From: Shuttleworthella satelles DSM 14600
GTDB lineage: Bacteria > Bacillota > Clostridia > Lachnospirales > Lachnospiraceae
Assembly: GCF_000160115.1 (NCBI RefSeq)
Contig: NZ_GG665866.1
Location: 1,104,825-1,168,824, forward strand
DNA length: 64,000 bases
Direction of reading: 5' to 3'
Shown: piece by piece, positions 26,093 to 34,794 of the stretch
How the letters are laid out: each line of letters opens with the position of its first letter
Numbering within the stretch: position 1 is the stretch's first letter
Position numbers and translations under genes: made by a program
The notes under the pieces: model-generated
The model's database searches: none
The model's input: the letters and a program-made list of their open reading frames with translations, nothing else
What the model was told of the DNA's origin: nothing

Positions 26093-27139
26093 ATGAAAAC
26101 AGCCCTTAAAAAAATAGTCCCGCTCAGCCTCATCGCCCTGACAGCCGCACAGGTCCTCTGTTCCTGCGCCAGCGCTCAGAAAAGTGAGCCCTATCAGAAA
26201 TCAGGCTTCTATTTCGATACGATCATCAACCTGACTCTCTACGGACAAGACGGACAAAAAGAGTCGAATTTCGACGGTGCCTTCGCTCTGGCCCAAAAAT
26301 ACGATAATCTTCTCTCCATGCAGAAGGAGGGCAGCGATATCAACCGGATCAACGCCAACCCCAAAAGCTGGGTTGAAGTTGACCCCGCGACGATCGAGGT
26401 CTTAAAGGACGGCATCCGCTATTCTCAGGAGTCCTCAGGAAGCTTCGACATAACTGTCGGCAAGCTCTCCTCTCTCTGGAATATCTCCGACGCGGCGGAG
26501 AATGACCACAAGGGTCAGATCCCGTCTCAGGATCAGATCCGCCCCCTTCTCTCCCATATCGGCTGCGATAAGATCAAAATCGACGGCAATAAAGTTATGC
26601 TGGATGATGATCAGACCGCCATTGACCTCGGCGGCATCGGCAAGGGCTATATCGCCGACAAGATGAAGGAATACCTGCTTTCCCAGGGAGTAAAGAGCGG
26701 CTTAATCAACCTTGGAGGCAACGTCTTAGTCATCGGCCAGAAGCCGGACAAGACCGATTTTGAGATCGGTATCCAAAAGCCCTTCGATCAGGACGGAGAT
26801 GTCCTGGCCTCTGTCAAGCTCAATGACCAGACGGCCGTGACCTCAGGTATTTACCAGCGCTACTTTAAGGGGGAGGACGGAACCATTTATCACCACATGT
26901 TAAATCTCAAGTCCGGTTACCCGGAGCAGAACGACCTGTCCTCCGTCACCATCATCTGCAAGGAGTCAACGGAGGCGGACGCCCTCTCGACCATCACCTA
27001 TCTCAAGGGTAAGGATGAGGGAATCAAATTCATCGAATCCCTGGACGGCGTGGAGGCCGTCTTCATCGACCGGGACAACCATATCTCCTATAGCTCAGGC
27101 ATTGGAAAAAAGATCCCCTTCCGCGAGATCAGCCAATAG
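26093..27139 (+). CDS. apbE: FAD:protein FMN transferase ApbE (lipoprotein)
   Basis: 348 residues from the ATG at 26093 with GGAGG 5 nt upstream. A lipoprotein signal (helix about 8-22, lipobox ending VLCSC) places it on the outer face of the membrane. The family segments DQTAIDLGGIGKGYIADKM (about 174-192) and AVTSGIYQRYF are intact. ApbE moves FMN from FAD onto a Thr of target flavoproteins. The targets are next door: RnfG (SGATIT) and RnfD (TGATP) both carry acceptor-type motifs. Convergent with rnfB. Confidence 0.95.
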   Translation: MKTALKKIVPLSLIALTAAQVLCSCASAQKSEPYQKSGFYFDTIINLTLYGQDGQKESNFDGAFALAQKYDNLLSMQKEGSDINRINANPKSWVEVDPATIEVLKDGIRYSQESSGSFDITVGKLSSLWNISDAAENDHKGQIPSQDQIRPLLSHIGCDKIKIDGNKVMLDDDQTAIDLGGIGKGYIADKMKEYLLSQGVKSGLINLGGNVLVIGQKPDKTDFEIGIQKPFDQDGDVLASVKLNDQTAVTSGIYQRYFKGEDGTIYHHMLNLKSGYPEQNDLSSVTIICKESTEADALSTITYLKGKDEGIKFIESLDGVEAVFIDRDNHISYSSGIGKKIPFREISQ

Positions 27140-27204
27140 GCATCCTGACTGATTTCTGTTTATAAATAGACTTCCATTCATAAATAAATTTTCGTTTATA
27201 AAAT

Positions 27205-27240
27205 ACGAGTTCTTACCTCTAAAAAAAGATAAGAACTCGT
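27205..27240 (-). terminator. Terminator of the rnf operon
   Basis: ACGAGTTCTTA (27205-27215) pairs perfectly with TAAGAACTCGT (27230-27240), 11 bp. In the rnfB direction it is followed by ATTTTATAAACG. The 193-bp gap also has AT-rich near-repeats of TTATAAAT upstream of the stem. Confidence 0.75.
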
Positions 27241-27332
27241 CTCTATGGTTCTCTGATAAGAAAAATCCGGTGGCGCGTGACCTTCCACCCGGTCAATCCG
27301 TTATGTGTTGATACATCGGAGCAGAAATTATA

Positions 27333-28178
27333 TCAGGCCTGTGCCGCTTCGGCGCGCTTTGCCCGGTTCTGCTCTGCCAGCGGTACATTCTGCATGAGAA
27401 TGACCTTTTTGGGACACTTGTCCGCGCACTTGCCGCAGCCGACACACTTGGACTGGTCAATATGAGCGATGTTGTTGACGACGTGTACCGCATCGTACTC
27501 GCAGGCCTTCTCACACATATGACAGGCGATACAGCCGGCCTTGCAGACCTTGCCGACCTTTGGCCCCTTATCCTCTGAAATACAGGATACCGCGTAAGAG
27601 GAATCATAGGGGATCATCTCTATGATATCGCGGGGGCAGGCCGCAACGCACTTGCCGCAGGCCTTGCACTTCTCACGGTCGACAAAGGAGATCCCATCTA
27701 CGATATGAATGGCGTCAAAGGGACAGGCCCGAACGCAGGTCCCGAGACCGAGACAGCCGTAACTGCAGGCCTTGGCTCCGCCGCCGGGAAGCTGAGACGC
27801 GGCGACGCAGTCCATAAGTCCCTGATATTCATACTGATCTTCCGCCTTCTCACAGTTGCCGGAACAGCGGACGAAGGCCACTTCTCTTTCAGCGGCGTCC
27901 GCGGAGACGCCCATGATCTCAGCGACCTGGGCCGCGACGGGTTCCCCTCCGACGGGACATTGATTGACGGGGGCCTCTCCCTTGGCGATTGCCGCGGCAA
28001 GAGCGGCGCATCCGGTGTAACCACAGCCGCCGCAGTTATTGCCCGGCAAAACATCTAATACAGCCGCCTCCTTGGGATCTACCTCCACAGCGAACTTCTC
28101 CGCGGAAAAGCCCAGGAAGAAGCCGACAATGACGCCGGCTCCGGCGACAACTACTGTTGCAAGAATTATTCCAGTCAT
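27333..28178 (-). CDS. rnfB: Rnf complex subunit B, ferredoxin-like electron entry subunit
   Basis: 281 residues. An N-terminal transmembrane helix (3-23), an Fe-S domain with GNNCGGCGYTGC (about 46-57), then ferredoxin-type CX2CX2CX3CP clusters: CLGLGTCVRACP, CKACGKCVAACP, CIACHMCEKAC and CVGCGKCADKCP. RnfB accepts electrons from reduced ferredoxin. Last gene of the operon; ends in an Ala/Lys/Arg-rich tail. GGGAGG precedes the ATG, 2 nt after the rnfA stop. Confidence 0.95.
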   Translation of the reverse strand: MTGIILATVVVAGAGVIVGFFLGFSAEKFAVEVDPKEAAVLDVLPGNNCGGCGYTGCAALAAAIAKGEAPVNQCPVGGEPVAAQVAEIMGVSADAAEREVAFVRCSGNCEKAEDQYEYQGLMDCVAASQLPGGGAKACSYGCLGLGTCVRACPFDAIHIVDGISFVDREKCKACGKCVAACPRDIIEMIPYDSSYAVSCISEDKGPKVGKVCKAGCIACHMCEKACEYDAVHVVNNIAHIDQSKCVGCGKCADKCPKKVILMQNVPLAEQNRAKRAEAAQA

Positions 28179-28180
28179 AC

Positions 28181-28762
28181 TTACCTCCCGATCATCCCGG
28201 AGAATCCGAAGAATGCAATTGCCATCAGACCTGCCGTCACAAGAACGGAAGCCGTTCCCCTGAATGGCTCAGGAAAGTCATTGAACTGAATTTTCTCCCG
28301 GATACCGGCCATGATTACAATGGCGATCAAAAATCCGACCGACACACCGGCTCCGTAAATCACACCCTGCAGAACATTGTACTTATACTGAACGATATTT
28401 AAGGCCGCGCCTAAAACAGCGCAGTTGGTTGTGATCAGGGGAAGGTAAACACCGAGAGACCGGTAAAGGGCCGGGACATTCTTCTTCAGGAACATCTCGA
28501 CAAACTGTACCAGAGCGGCGATTACAACAATGAACACAATCGTATTCAGATAGTCCAGCTTATTGGGGCCGAGAATCAGTGTGTATATCGCTCCCGTCAC
28601 CGCAGACGCAATGGTGATGACAAATACAACCGCTCCTCCCATACCTGCCGCGGTCTTAACGTCCGTGGATACCCCAAGGAAGGGGCAGAGACCCAGGAAC
28701 TGGCTGAGCACGACATTGTTTACAACGGATGCCGCAATAAAAATCAAAAGTAAAGAAGCCAT
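28181..28762 (-). CDS. rnfA: Rnf complex subunit A
   Basis: 193-residue membrane protein with six hydrophobic helices. C26 in GLCPFLGV and C114 in TTNCAVLG are the family's conserved membrane cysteines, which together with the RnfE pair bind an Fe-S centre in the membrane. RnfA and RnfE are inverted-topology homologs forming the ion path. GGGAGGTGAG lies 5 nt before the ATG; the upstream rnfE ends 15 nt away. Confidence 0.96.
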   Translation of the reverse strand: MASLLLIFIAASVVNNVVLSQFLGLCPFLGVSTDVKTAAGMGGAVVFVITIASAVTGAIYTLILGPNKLDYLNTIVFIVVIAALVQFVEMFLKKNVPALYRSLGVYLPLITTNCAVLGAALNIVQYKYNVLQGVIYGAGVSVGFLIAIVIMAGIREKIQFNDFPEPFRGTASVLVTAGLMAIAFFGFSGMIGR

Positions 28763-28777
28763 TTTCGCTCACCTCCC

Positions 28778-29821
28778 TCAGTCTTCCCTGGCCAGAGTCT
28801 GGTCTTTGTCTTCAGCCTCGGGCTCGGGCTCGGTCTCAGCCTTCGCTTCCGTCTCAGACACAGGCTCAGATTTAGACTCATCCTTAGCCTCAGTCTCAGC
28901 TTTCGCTTCTGTCTCAGACACAGACTTAGTCTCGGTCTTGACTCCAGTCTCAGCTTTAGCCTCAGTCTTAGTCTCGGTCTCCGCCTCATCCTTAGCCTCG
29001 GCTTCAGCCTTTGCCTTTGCCTCAGCTTCAGCTTTTGCCCTGGCCTTAGCCTCAAGAGCCGCCTTCATCTTCTCTGCCTTGGCCTTCTCGGCCTCAGTAA
29101 ATTCGACCGTGGCAGGCGTCATACCATGACATTGATCCTGCAGAGAACAACTCTTGCAGTCTCCGGTAAAGACACAGCCCTGGGCCGGAGGCAGGGGCTT
29201 GCCCTTGGCATCCGCCTTCTTGCGGACCACATTCATCACTGCGACCAGGATGGAGAGAATGAAGAAAGCGCCCGGGGCCAGGACAAAAATCGTAATCGGG
29301 GTATAGCCGATCTTTCCTGTATCCGCCAGAGGAAGAACCTGCATCTTAAAGAGCTGGCCTGCGCCCAGGAACTCACGGACAAGGCCGATCGCAGTGATCG
29401 AACAGGTAAAACCAAGTCCCATGCCAAGTCCGTCAAAGAAAGAAGGAATGACAGGATTCTTGGATGCATAGGACTCCGCGCGTCCCAGGATAATGCAGTT
29501 TACAACGATCAGGGGAATGTAAATGCCCAGCGCGTCATTAATCGCCGGCGCGTAGCCCTGCAGGAGCATCTGCACCACCGTTACCAGGGATGCGACAATG
29601 ACAATATAAGCGGGCATGCGCACGCGGTCAGGGATGATTTTTCTCAGTGCTGAGATGATCAGATTTGACAGGGCCAATACCGCTGTGGTAGAGAGTCCCA
29701 TTCCGATTCCGTTGACGGCGGATGTGGTGACCGCGAGTGTCGGGCACATTCCAAGCATCAGTACAAAGGTGGGATTCTCCTTGTAAATTCCATTAACTAA
29801 TCTCTCGATTGGCTTGTTCAT
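28778..29821 (-). CDS. rnfE: Rnf complex subunit E with Cys-cluster and long low-complexity C-terminal extension
   Basis: 347 residues, where typical RnfE has 190-230. The membrane core (1-200, six helices) carries the conserved C26 and C109. After the last helix there is a CX5CX2CX5C cluster (C216, C222, C225, C231), which could bind metal or an Fe-S centre. The final 110 residues are a Lys/Ala/Glu/Thr low-complexity tail with no hydrophobic parts. The tail region is a degenerate hexamer-like DNA repeat. Start TAATG overlaps the rnfG stop by 1 nt, with GGGAGG upstream. Confidence 0.92.
   Translation of the reverse strand: MNKPIERLVNGIYKENPTFVLMLGMCPTLAVTTSAVNGIGMGLSTTAVLALSNLIISALRKIIPDRVRMPAYIVIVASLVTVVQMLLQGYAPAINDALGIYIPLIVVNCIILGRAESYASKNPVIPSFFDGLGMGLGFTCSITAIGLVREFLGAGQLFKMQVLPLADTGKIGYTPITIFVLAPGAFFILSILVAVMNVVRKKADAKGKPLPPAQGCVFTGDCKSCSLQDQCHGMTPATVEFTEAEKAKAEKMKAALEAKARAKAEAEAKAKAEAEAKDEAETETKTEAKAETGVKTETKSVSETEAKAETEAKDESKSEPVSETEAKAETEPEPEAEDKDQTLARED
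28793..29070. repeat. Degenerate GTCTCA/GCCTCA hexamer-like repeat in the rnfE tail
   Basis: The DNA encoding the RnfE tail is built from many diverged copies of a 6-bp unit (GTCTCA, GCCTCA, GTCTCG, GCCTTC). It leaves long open frames on both strands, which explains an unconvincing Ser/Ala-rich plus-strand frame over the same stretch. Confidence 0.75.
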
Positions 29822-30450
29822 TACTTGTCACCTCCCATCAGACTCCTGGCATAGGCCACACCTGAATTGACGCCAATGGTCACAGCGCGAGAGGTGATCG
29901 TCGCGCCAGATATGGCCTGGATTTCATTGTCTGCAGAGGGCTTCTCCTTTACGACCTCAAGGGCCTTATCCGTCTTCTTCCCGTTAAACTGATCCTTGAA
30001 CTTTGGTTCTGTAGACTTCATGCCAAGACCGGCTGTCTCAGAAATTGTCGTAATAGAATAGCCGTTTAGGGTTCCGTCATTTTTGATACCGACAGAGAAG
30101 GTGATATCTCCGCCGTATCCCTTATGAGAGGTTACGGTCACGACATAACCGATCTTATTGCCTGAGCTGTCAACAGCCTCGACCGCGTTTTTAATATCGT
30201 CATCCGGAAAACCATTCTCATGAATGTAAGCGGAGGCCTTGTTTTTCGAGGCGTCTTCCTCTGAGTCAAATCCGTCGATCTGCTTAAAGTCGGCCGCGTC
30301 CGCGTAGACCTCTTTATAGGCTTTTTTGGTCGCTGCCTCCTGAGCATTTTTAATCGGGATCTCGGTAATGTTGTTGACAAAGCCGAGGGAAACACCGGAG
30401 ATCAGAGTGATACCGGTCAGTATCAGAGCATCATGTACAATACGGTTCAC
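29821..30450 (-). CDS. rnfG: Rnf complex subunit G, covalent FMN protein
   Basis: 209 residues from the GTG at 30450, which has GGGAGGCG 5 nt upstream inside rnfD; an upstream frame to 30504 adds residues inside rnfD only. One N-terminal helix (about 6-24) anchors an extracytoplasmic FMN-binding domain. SGATIT (about 181-186) is the flavinylation motif recognised by ApbE. KGYGGDITFSVGIKNDGTLNGYSI is typical of the fold. It overlaps rnfD by 4 nt. Confidence 0.95.
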   Translation of the reverse strand: MNRIVHDALILTGITLISGVSLGFVNNITEIPIKNAQEAATKKAYKEVYADAADFKQIDGFDSEEDASKNKASAYIHENGFPDDDIKNAVEAVDSSGNKIGYVVTVTSHKGYGGDITFSVGIKNDGTLNGYSITTISETAGLGMKSTEPKFKDQFNGKKTDKALEVVKEKPSADNEIQAISGATITSRAVTIGVNSGVAYARSLMGGDK

Positions 30451-31394
30451 TGTGCGCCTCCCTTCTTCTCCTTCACTTGACCAAATGCCATGGGCACCGT
30501 CCATCTCTCAATCAGAGGAACGAGCAGGTTGGACAGAATAATCGCGTAGGAAACGCCCTCTGCGTTCGATCCATAGAATCGGAAGAGACCGGTAAAGATA
30601 CCAAGAACAACTCCAAAAACAATTCTTCCCATGGGCGTCACAGGACTGGTGACATAGTCAGTTGCCATAAAGAAGGCGCCCAGGATGATACCTCCGCCGC
30701 AGATTTCCTCCGCTAAAAAGAGCAGGTCAAAGCCATGCTTTCCAAAGAGAAGGGCGAAGACCGAAAAGGTCGCGATATAGACCAGAGGAATTCTCCAGTC
30801 AATAATCTTCATGGCAATCAGGAAGACAGCTCCGATCAAGAGGCAGAGGGTAGATGTCTCACCGATCGTCCCTCCGATGCGCCCCAGGAACATGGACAGA
30901 AGATTCACGCTGCCATTGCCTGACTTGATGATGGCAAGAGGCGTCGCGCCGGTATGTCCGTCAAAAGCGAACTTGGTCATATCACCGGCAAATGAGATCA
31001 GAAGGAAGCATCTCGCGCCAAGAGCAGGGTTCATGAAGTTCTGCCCCAGACCGCCGAAGACCATCTTGACAACAAAGATGGCAAAGAGACCGCCGATCAC
31101 CGCCTCAAACCAGGGAAGTGTCGGGGGAAGGTTCAGGGCCAAAAGCAAGCCGGTCAGGACAGCGGAATAATCTCCCGTTGTGTTCTTGTGATGGGTGATT
31201 TTGTTATATAGCCACTCTGAGCAAACCGTTGTCGCAATGGTAATGCAAATCAGAAAGAGGGCATACCACCCAAAGTTGTAGACGCCAAAGATGCTGGCGG
31301 GCATCAGGGCCAAAATCACGCACTGCATAATGGTGCGCGTGCTCATCTTATCTCTCACATGAGGAGATGAGGTCACATTCAACATATTACTCAC
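30447..31394 (-). CDS. rnfD: Rnf complex subunit D
   Basis: 315-residue polytopic membrane subunit of the NqrB/RnfD family. HTGATPLA (147-154) carries the covalent FMN acceptor Thr. About nine helices; the segment GGLGQNFMNPALGARCFLLISF is conserved. Start GTG at 31394 has AGGAGGTG 7 nt upstream. Electron transfer through the RnfC-D-G-E-A-B chain couples ferredoxin oxidation and NAD+ reduction to Na+ or H+ export. Confidence 0.95.
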   Translation of the reverse strand: MSNMLNVTSSPHVRDKMSTRTIMQCVILALMPASIFGVYNFGWYALFLICITIATTVCSEWLYNKITHHKNTTGDYSAVLTGLLLALNLPPTLPWFEAVIGGLFAIFVVKMVFGGLGQNFMNPALGARCFLLISFAGDMTKFAFDGHTGATPLAIIKSGNGSVNLLSMFLGRIGGTIGETSTLCLLIGAVFLIAMKIIDWRIPLVYIATFSVFALLFGKHGFDLLFLAEEICGGGIILGAFFMATDYVTSPVTPMGRIVFGVVLGIFTGLFRFYGSNAEGVSYAIILSNLLVPLIERWTVPMAFGQVKEKKGGAQ

Positions 31395-31404
31395 GATTCA
31401 CCTC

Positions 31405-32754
31405 CTACCTGGCAGCCGCTGCCTTAGCCTTGGCAGCCGCGGCTCGCTTATCCGCCATCACCTGCTTCTTCATCAGACGCACGCTCTGCGCGGTATGTCT
31501 TCTCGCGGGACACACAAAGGAACAGGATCCGCACTCGATACACTCAAGGCCATGCCACTGCTCAAAGAGTTCCTTCTGCCCCCGGTCATTGTAGTCGGCC
31601 AGGCGGCAGGGAATCAGGTTCTCCGGGCAGGCCTCAACACAGCGGCCGCAGTTGATGCAGGCGGACGCCTCATAGCTGACGCAGGTCTCTGCCGTCATGG
31701 CGAGGAGGGCGGACGTCGTCTTGGTGCTGGCGACATGGGTGTCGTACATGGCAAAGCCCATCATGGGGCCTCCTGAGATGTACTTGGCCACCTCCTGATT
31801 GGTCCCGCCCGCGGCGGCAAGAATCTCATCCATGTAGGTGCCGATATGGATGTGGAAGTTCTGCGGCTCAGCAACCGCGTCGCCGGACACCGTAAAGATA
31901 CGGTCAATAACGGGAATGCCGAAGCGAACCGCCTTGTAAATGGCACATATGGTGGCTACATTGTCTACGATGCAGCCCGCGTCAGCGGGAAGCATCTTGG
32001 AATTAATAGCCCGGCCGGTGCAGGCATATATGATCTGCCGCTCACCTCCCTGTGGGTATTTGGTCTTGAGAGGAATCACACTCATGCGCGGCTCATCCTT
32101 GACAAGCTCCTCAAGTTTGGCAATGCAGTCGGGCTTGTTGTTCTCCACGCCGAAGAAGCCCCTGGCCTTGCCGAAGATCTGCAGGATGATGCGCATTCCC
32201 TCAACCAGTTCCTCCGGATGATCCATCATCTGACGATAATCGGAAGTGAGGAAGGGCTCACACTCCGCGCAGTTGGCGATGATTGTATCGATTTCATCCG
32301 GATTCTTGGGGGACATCTTGACCGCGGTTGGGAAGCCCGCGCCGCCCATACCGACAACGCCAGCCGTGCGGATCTTGTCAATAATCTCCTCTTTGCTCAG
32401 ATAATCGACCTCATCACACTCTGTGAAATCGACTTCCTGGTACTGCTCGTCATTCTCGATAATGATCGCGTCGCCGACAGCTCCGGCCGCGCCCAGACGG
32501 GGCTCAATTCCCTTCACCTTTCCGGACACAGAGGCGTAGATGGGGGCGGAGACAAATCCACCGGCCTCCGCAATCATCTGGCCCCTCAGCACGGTGTCAC
32601 CGGCAGCCACAATGGCCCTGGCCGGAGCGCCGATGTGCTGGGAGAGGGGGAAAGCCAGTTCCTTACCGGGAAGCAGCTCTTTGACCGGCTTGTCCTTCGA
32701 GAGATCCTTCCCCTCGATCGGATGCACGCCGCCCTTAAATGTGTTTAAAGACAT
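31405..32754 (-). CDS. rnfC: Rnf complex subunit C, NADH-interacting Fe-S/flavin subunit
   Basis: 449 residues from the ATG at 32754 with GGGAGGA 7 nt upstream; a frame from 32853 adds residues without family character. It has an N-terminal biotinyl/lipoyl-like barrel, a Complex I 51-kDa-like Rossmann core with GVVGMGGAGFPTAVK, an SLBB domain and two [4Fe-4S] motifs: CINCGRCVEACP (about 366) and CIECGSCSFVCP (about 404). A short Ala/Lys tail ends the protein. First gene of rnfCDGEAB. Confidence 0.95.
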   Translation of the reverse strand: MSLNTFKGGVHPIEGKDLSKDKPVKELLPGKELAFPLSQHIGAPARAIVAAGDTVLRGQMIAEAGGFVSAPIYASVSGKVKGIEPRLGAAGAVGDAIIIENDEQYQEVDFTECDEVDYLSKEEIIDKIRTAGVVGMGGAGFPTAVKMSPKNPDEIDTIIANCAECEPFLTSDYRQMMDHPEELVEGMRIILQIFGKARGFFGVENNKPDCIAKLEELVKDEPRMSVIPLKTKYPQGGERQIIYACTGRAINSKMLPADAGCIVDNVATICAIYKAVRFGIPVIDRIFTVSGDAVAEPQNFHIHIGTYMDEILAAAGGTNQEVAKYISGGPMMGFAMYDTHVASTKTTSALLAMTAETCVSYEASACINCGRCVEACPENLIPCRLADYNDRGQKELFEQWHGLECIECGSCSFVCPARRHTAQSVRLMKKQVMADKRAAAAKAKAAAAR

Positions 32755-32787
32755 ACTTAGTCCTCCCATAAAATATAAGCTGTGTTT

Positions 32788-32796
32788 ATTATAGCA
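32788..32796 (-). promoter_or_regulatory. Extended -10 element of the rnf operon promoter
   Basis: On the minus strand TGC-TATAAT (32796-32788) lies 34 nt before the rnfC start. No good -35 is seen at 16-18 bp, as expected for an extended -10 promoter. The wider 330-bp gap 32755-33084 is very T-rich on the plus strand and holds no gene I can support. Confidence 0.5.
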
Positions 32797-33084
32797 TTCT
32801 GCCGATTTCTGGCATCTTTCCTCGGATGATTTTTTGTATCTTTCAGAAAACATCTCTTGATTTCTCCGGCGTTTTTTGTTATATATGCCTAACTTTTTAT
32901 AGTCTCTGTTTCATGAACTCAGCCCCTCTTTTGTGCGTGTTTTTTAATCTGATCCTATTTTACGGATTCTGTTTTATTTTGATCTTTCGGGGAATTTTCT
33001 TCTCGCCTTTGCTTCATCTTTTTGATTTATATTTTTTGGCTTATTTTTCGGATCCTTTCCGCCCCTTCATGTTAGAATGTTTTT

Positions 33085-34167
33085 ATGAAAATTTGGACAG
33101 ATGCTCTCTCTTTGGATGGACAGGAAGAAACAAGTGAATATCAGGCTCTTGGCCCCGGAGCATTTCTTTTGGATATTGAGACCACCGGTTTTTCGGCCAA
33201 ATTCTGCTCCATCTACCTGATCGGCTGCGCTGTCCGTCGGGATCGTCAGCTGCTTCTGACCCAGTTCTTTGCCGAGACGCCTGCCCAGGAGCCGGCGATT
33301 CTGGCCGCTTTCGCCGACTATCTCTCGGACAAGAATTCCATCGTCACTTTTAACGGCCAGGCCTTTGACCTGCCTTTTCTGGAAAGCCGCGCCCGAAGGT
33401 CCGGCGTGAATCTTCCCCTGCGACAGCTTATCTCCATTGACCTCTATCGAACCGCCAGAAAATATCGTGCCATTCTGCATTTGCCCTCTTATAAACAGGA
33501 GTCCATTGAGAAGGCTCTGCATATCGAGCGCAAGGACAAGTACAGCGGAGGACAGTTGATCGATGTATATCAGGACTATTGCCGGAACAGGGCCTCAGAG
33601 TCAGAGTCACTTTTGGCCCTGCACAATCACGACGATGTCTTCAACATGTACCCTCTGCTTGGCCTTCTCTCCTATGAGAAGCTGAGAGAGGCTAATGTAA
33701 GCCTGACTGATATCCAATCCAATGACCGGGAGATGATTTTGAGCGCCAGATTAAATCTGACCCTGCCCGCAATAGCCCGGGTGCAATCCGAATCTGTCTA
33801 TATGATTCTGGAGAAGAATCAGCTTCATGCCTCTATCCCCCTGCGAAGGACACGCATGCGCTATGAGCTGGATCATCCGGCTGACTACTACTACCTCCCC
33901 GAGGAGGATATGGTGATCCCCAAGGTTCTCGCCTCAAGCATAGATTCCTCCCGTCTGAAGAAGGCCACCCGTCAGAACTGCTGTGTCAAGAAGGAGGGAC
34001 TCTTTTTCCCCATAGACGACTTTGTCATGAAGCCGGAGGGACTCCCTGTCTTCCGCGAGCATCCAAAGAGCCGCCAGACTTATCTGGAATTTCCAGAAAC
34101 AAAGTCAGAAGAATTCATACAGAGATATCTGGAGTCCATTCTGCACTCCATCGAAAGCTACAAGTAA
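33085..34167 (+). CDS. RNase H-like domain exonuclease (YprB family)
   Basis: 360 residues. DEDD exonuclease motifs are seen: Exo I DIETTG (29-34), Exo II TFNGQAFDLPFLESR (about 88-102) and Exo III HNHDDVFNMYPL (about 181-192, a DEDDh/y-like His-Asp). The C-terminal half (from about 215) is a beta-rich domain typical of long YprB-like proteins. The substrate is not known; probably 3'-5' cleavage of RNA or single-stranded DNA. No ribosome site precedes the ATG, while an extended -10 (TGT-TAGAAT, 33071-33078) is just 7 nt upstream, so the mRNA may be leaderless. Confidence 0.82.
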   Translation: MKIWTDALSLDGQEETSEYQALGPGAFLLDIETTGFSAKFCSIYLIGCAVRRDRQLLLTQFFAETPAQEPAILAAFADYLSDKNSIVTFNGQAFDLPFLESRARRSGVNLPLRQLISIDLYRTARKYRAILHLPSYKQESIEKALHIERKDKYSGGQLIDVYQDYCRNRASESESLLALHNHDDVFNMYPLLGLLSYEKLREANVSLTDIQSNDREMILSARLNLTLPAIARVQSESVYMILEKNQLHASIPLRRTRMRYELDHPADYYYLPEEDMVIPKVLASSIDSSRLKKATRQNCCVKKEGLFFPIDDFVMKPEGLPVFREHPKSRQTYLEFPETKSEEFIQRYLESILHSIESYK

Positions 34168-34217
34168 CAGCGTACACACTGCCCGTAACCTGCGATCAGA
34201 CACAGAAGGAGAAACTC

Positions 34218-34766
34218 ATGAAACGCTTTCTTCGCGGCGCCAGACACAACAGACAGATCTATGCCTTCGCCCTGCTTGGTCTGCTCTTGATTCTCTTTCC
34301 CGGGCAGATCACCAGCTATGCCTCTGAGCTGATCGGCGGTCTTATGCTTCTCTACGGAGCATTTGACCTCTTTATGCATCACTTCTACAGGACCCATCAT
34401 ATTCACACAGGGACCTCCCTTCTCTATCTGATCCTGGGTGCGGTCATCCTCTTTCAAACGCAGCAGGCTCTTGTCACAATAGGCATCACATGGGGTATCA
34501 TATCCCTGCGCGAGGGGGCTTATGAAATCGATGAGATCCTCAACGGCAGGAAGATCACGATTCCTCAGGCTATTATGCTGTTCCTCTCTTTCATCTTTGC
34601 CGCCATGCTCCTCTTCGACCCCTTCCATCATTTTGAGTTCCATGTGCGCCTGGTCGGCTTTGAGATGATCTTCGACACCCTGGATTTCATGTGGGCAGAG
34701 CGCAGCCGCACGAAGACAGAAAGAGCTCCCTCCGAAGAGGGAGCCGATGGGGATCAAAAATCATAA
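34218..34766 (+). CDS. DUF308/HdeD-like membrane protein
   Basis: 182 residues, five or six hydrophobic helices between about 13 and 130 in the paired-helix pattern of the HdeD/DUF308 family (LIGGLMLLYGAFDLF; ILGAVILF; GIISLREGAYEIDEIL). A hydrophilic tail of about 30 residues follows. Function is unknown. It lies 50 nt after the exonuclease gene and is probably co-transcribed; AGAAGGAG lies 8 nt upstream. Convergent with the Zn-ribbon gene. Confidence 0.75.
   Translation: MKRFLRGARHNRQIYAFALLGLLLILFPGQITSYASELIGGLMLLYGAFDLFMHHFYRTHHIHTGTSLLYLILGAVILFQTQQALVTIGITWGIISLREGAYEIDEILNGRKITIPQAIMLFLSFIFAAMLLFDPFHHFEFHVRLVGFEMIFDTLDFMWAERSRTKTERAPSEEGADGDQKS
34715..34744 (-). terminator. Terminator with UUCG-type loop, inside the 3' end of the DUF308 gene
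   Basis: GCTCCCTC (34725-34732), CGAA, GAGGGAGC (34737-34744): on the minus strand this reads as an 8-bp stem with a TTCG tetraloop followed by TCTTTCT. It would stop transcription of the minus-strand Zn-ribbon gene, 51 nt past its stop, while coding on the other strand. Confidence 0.55.
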
Positions 34767-34794
34767 ATTCCCTTCACTGCAGCAAATTCGCATT

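Noticed and set aside
28563-29129. Ser/Ala-rich plus-strand open frame opposite rnfE/rnfA
   Set aside because: It is open only because of the hexamer-like repeat; low complexity, antisense to well-defined rnf genes.
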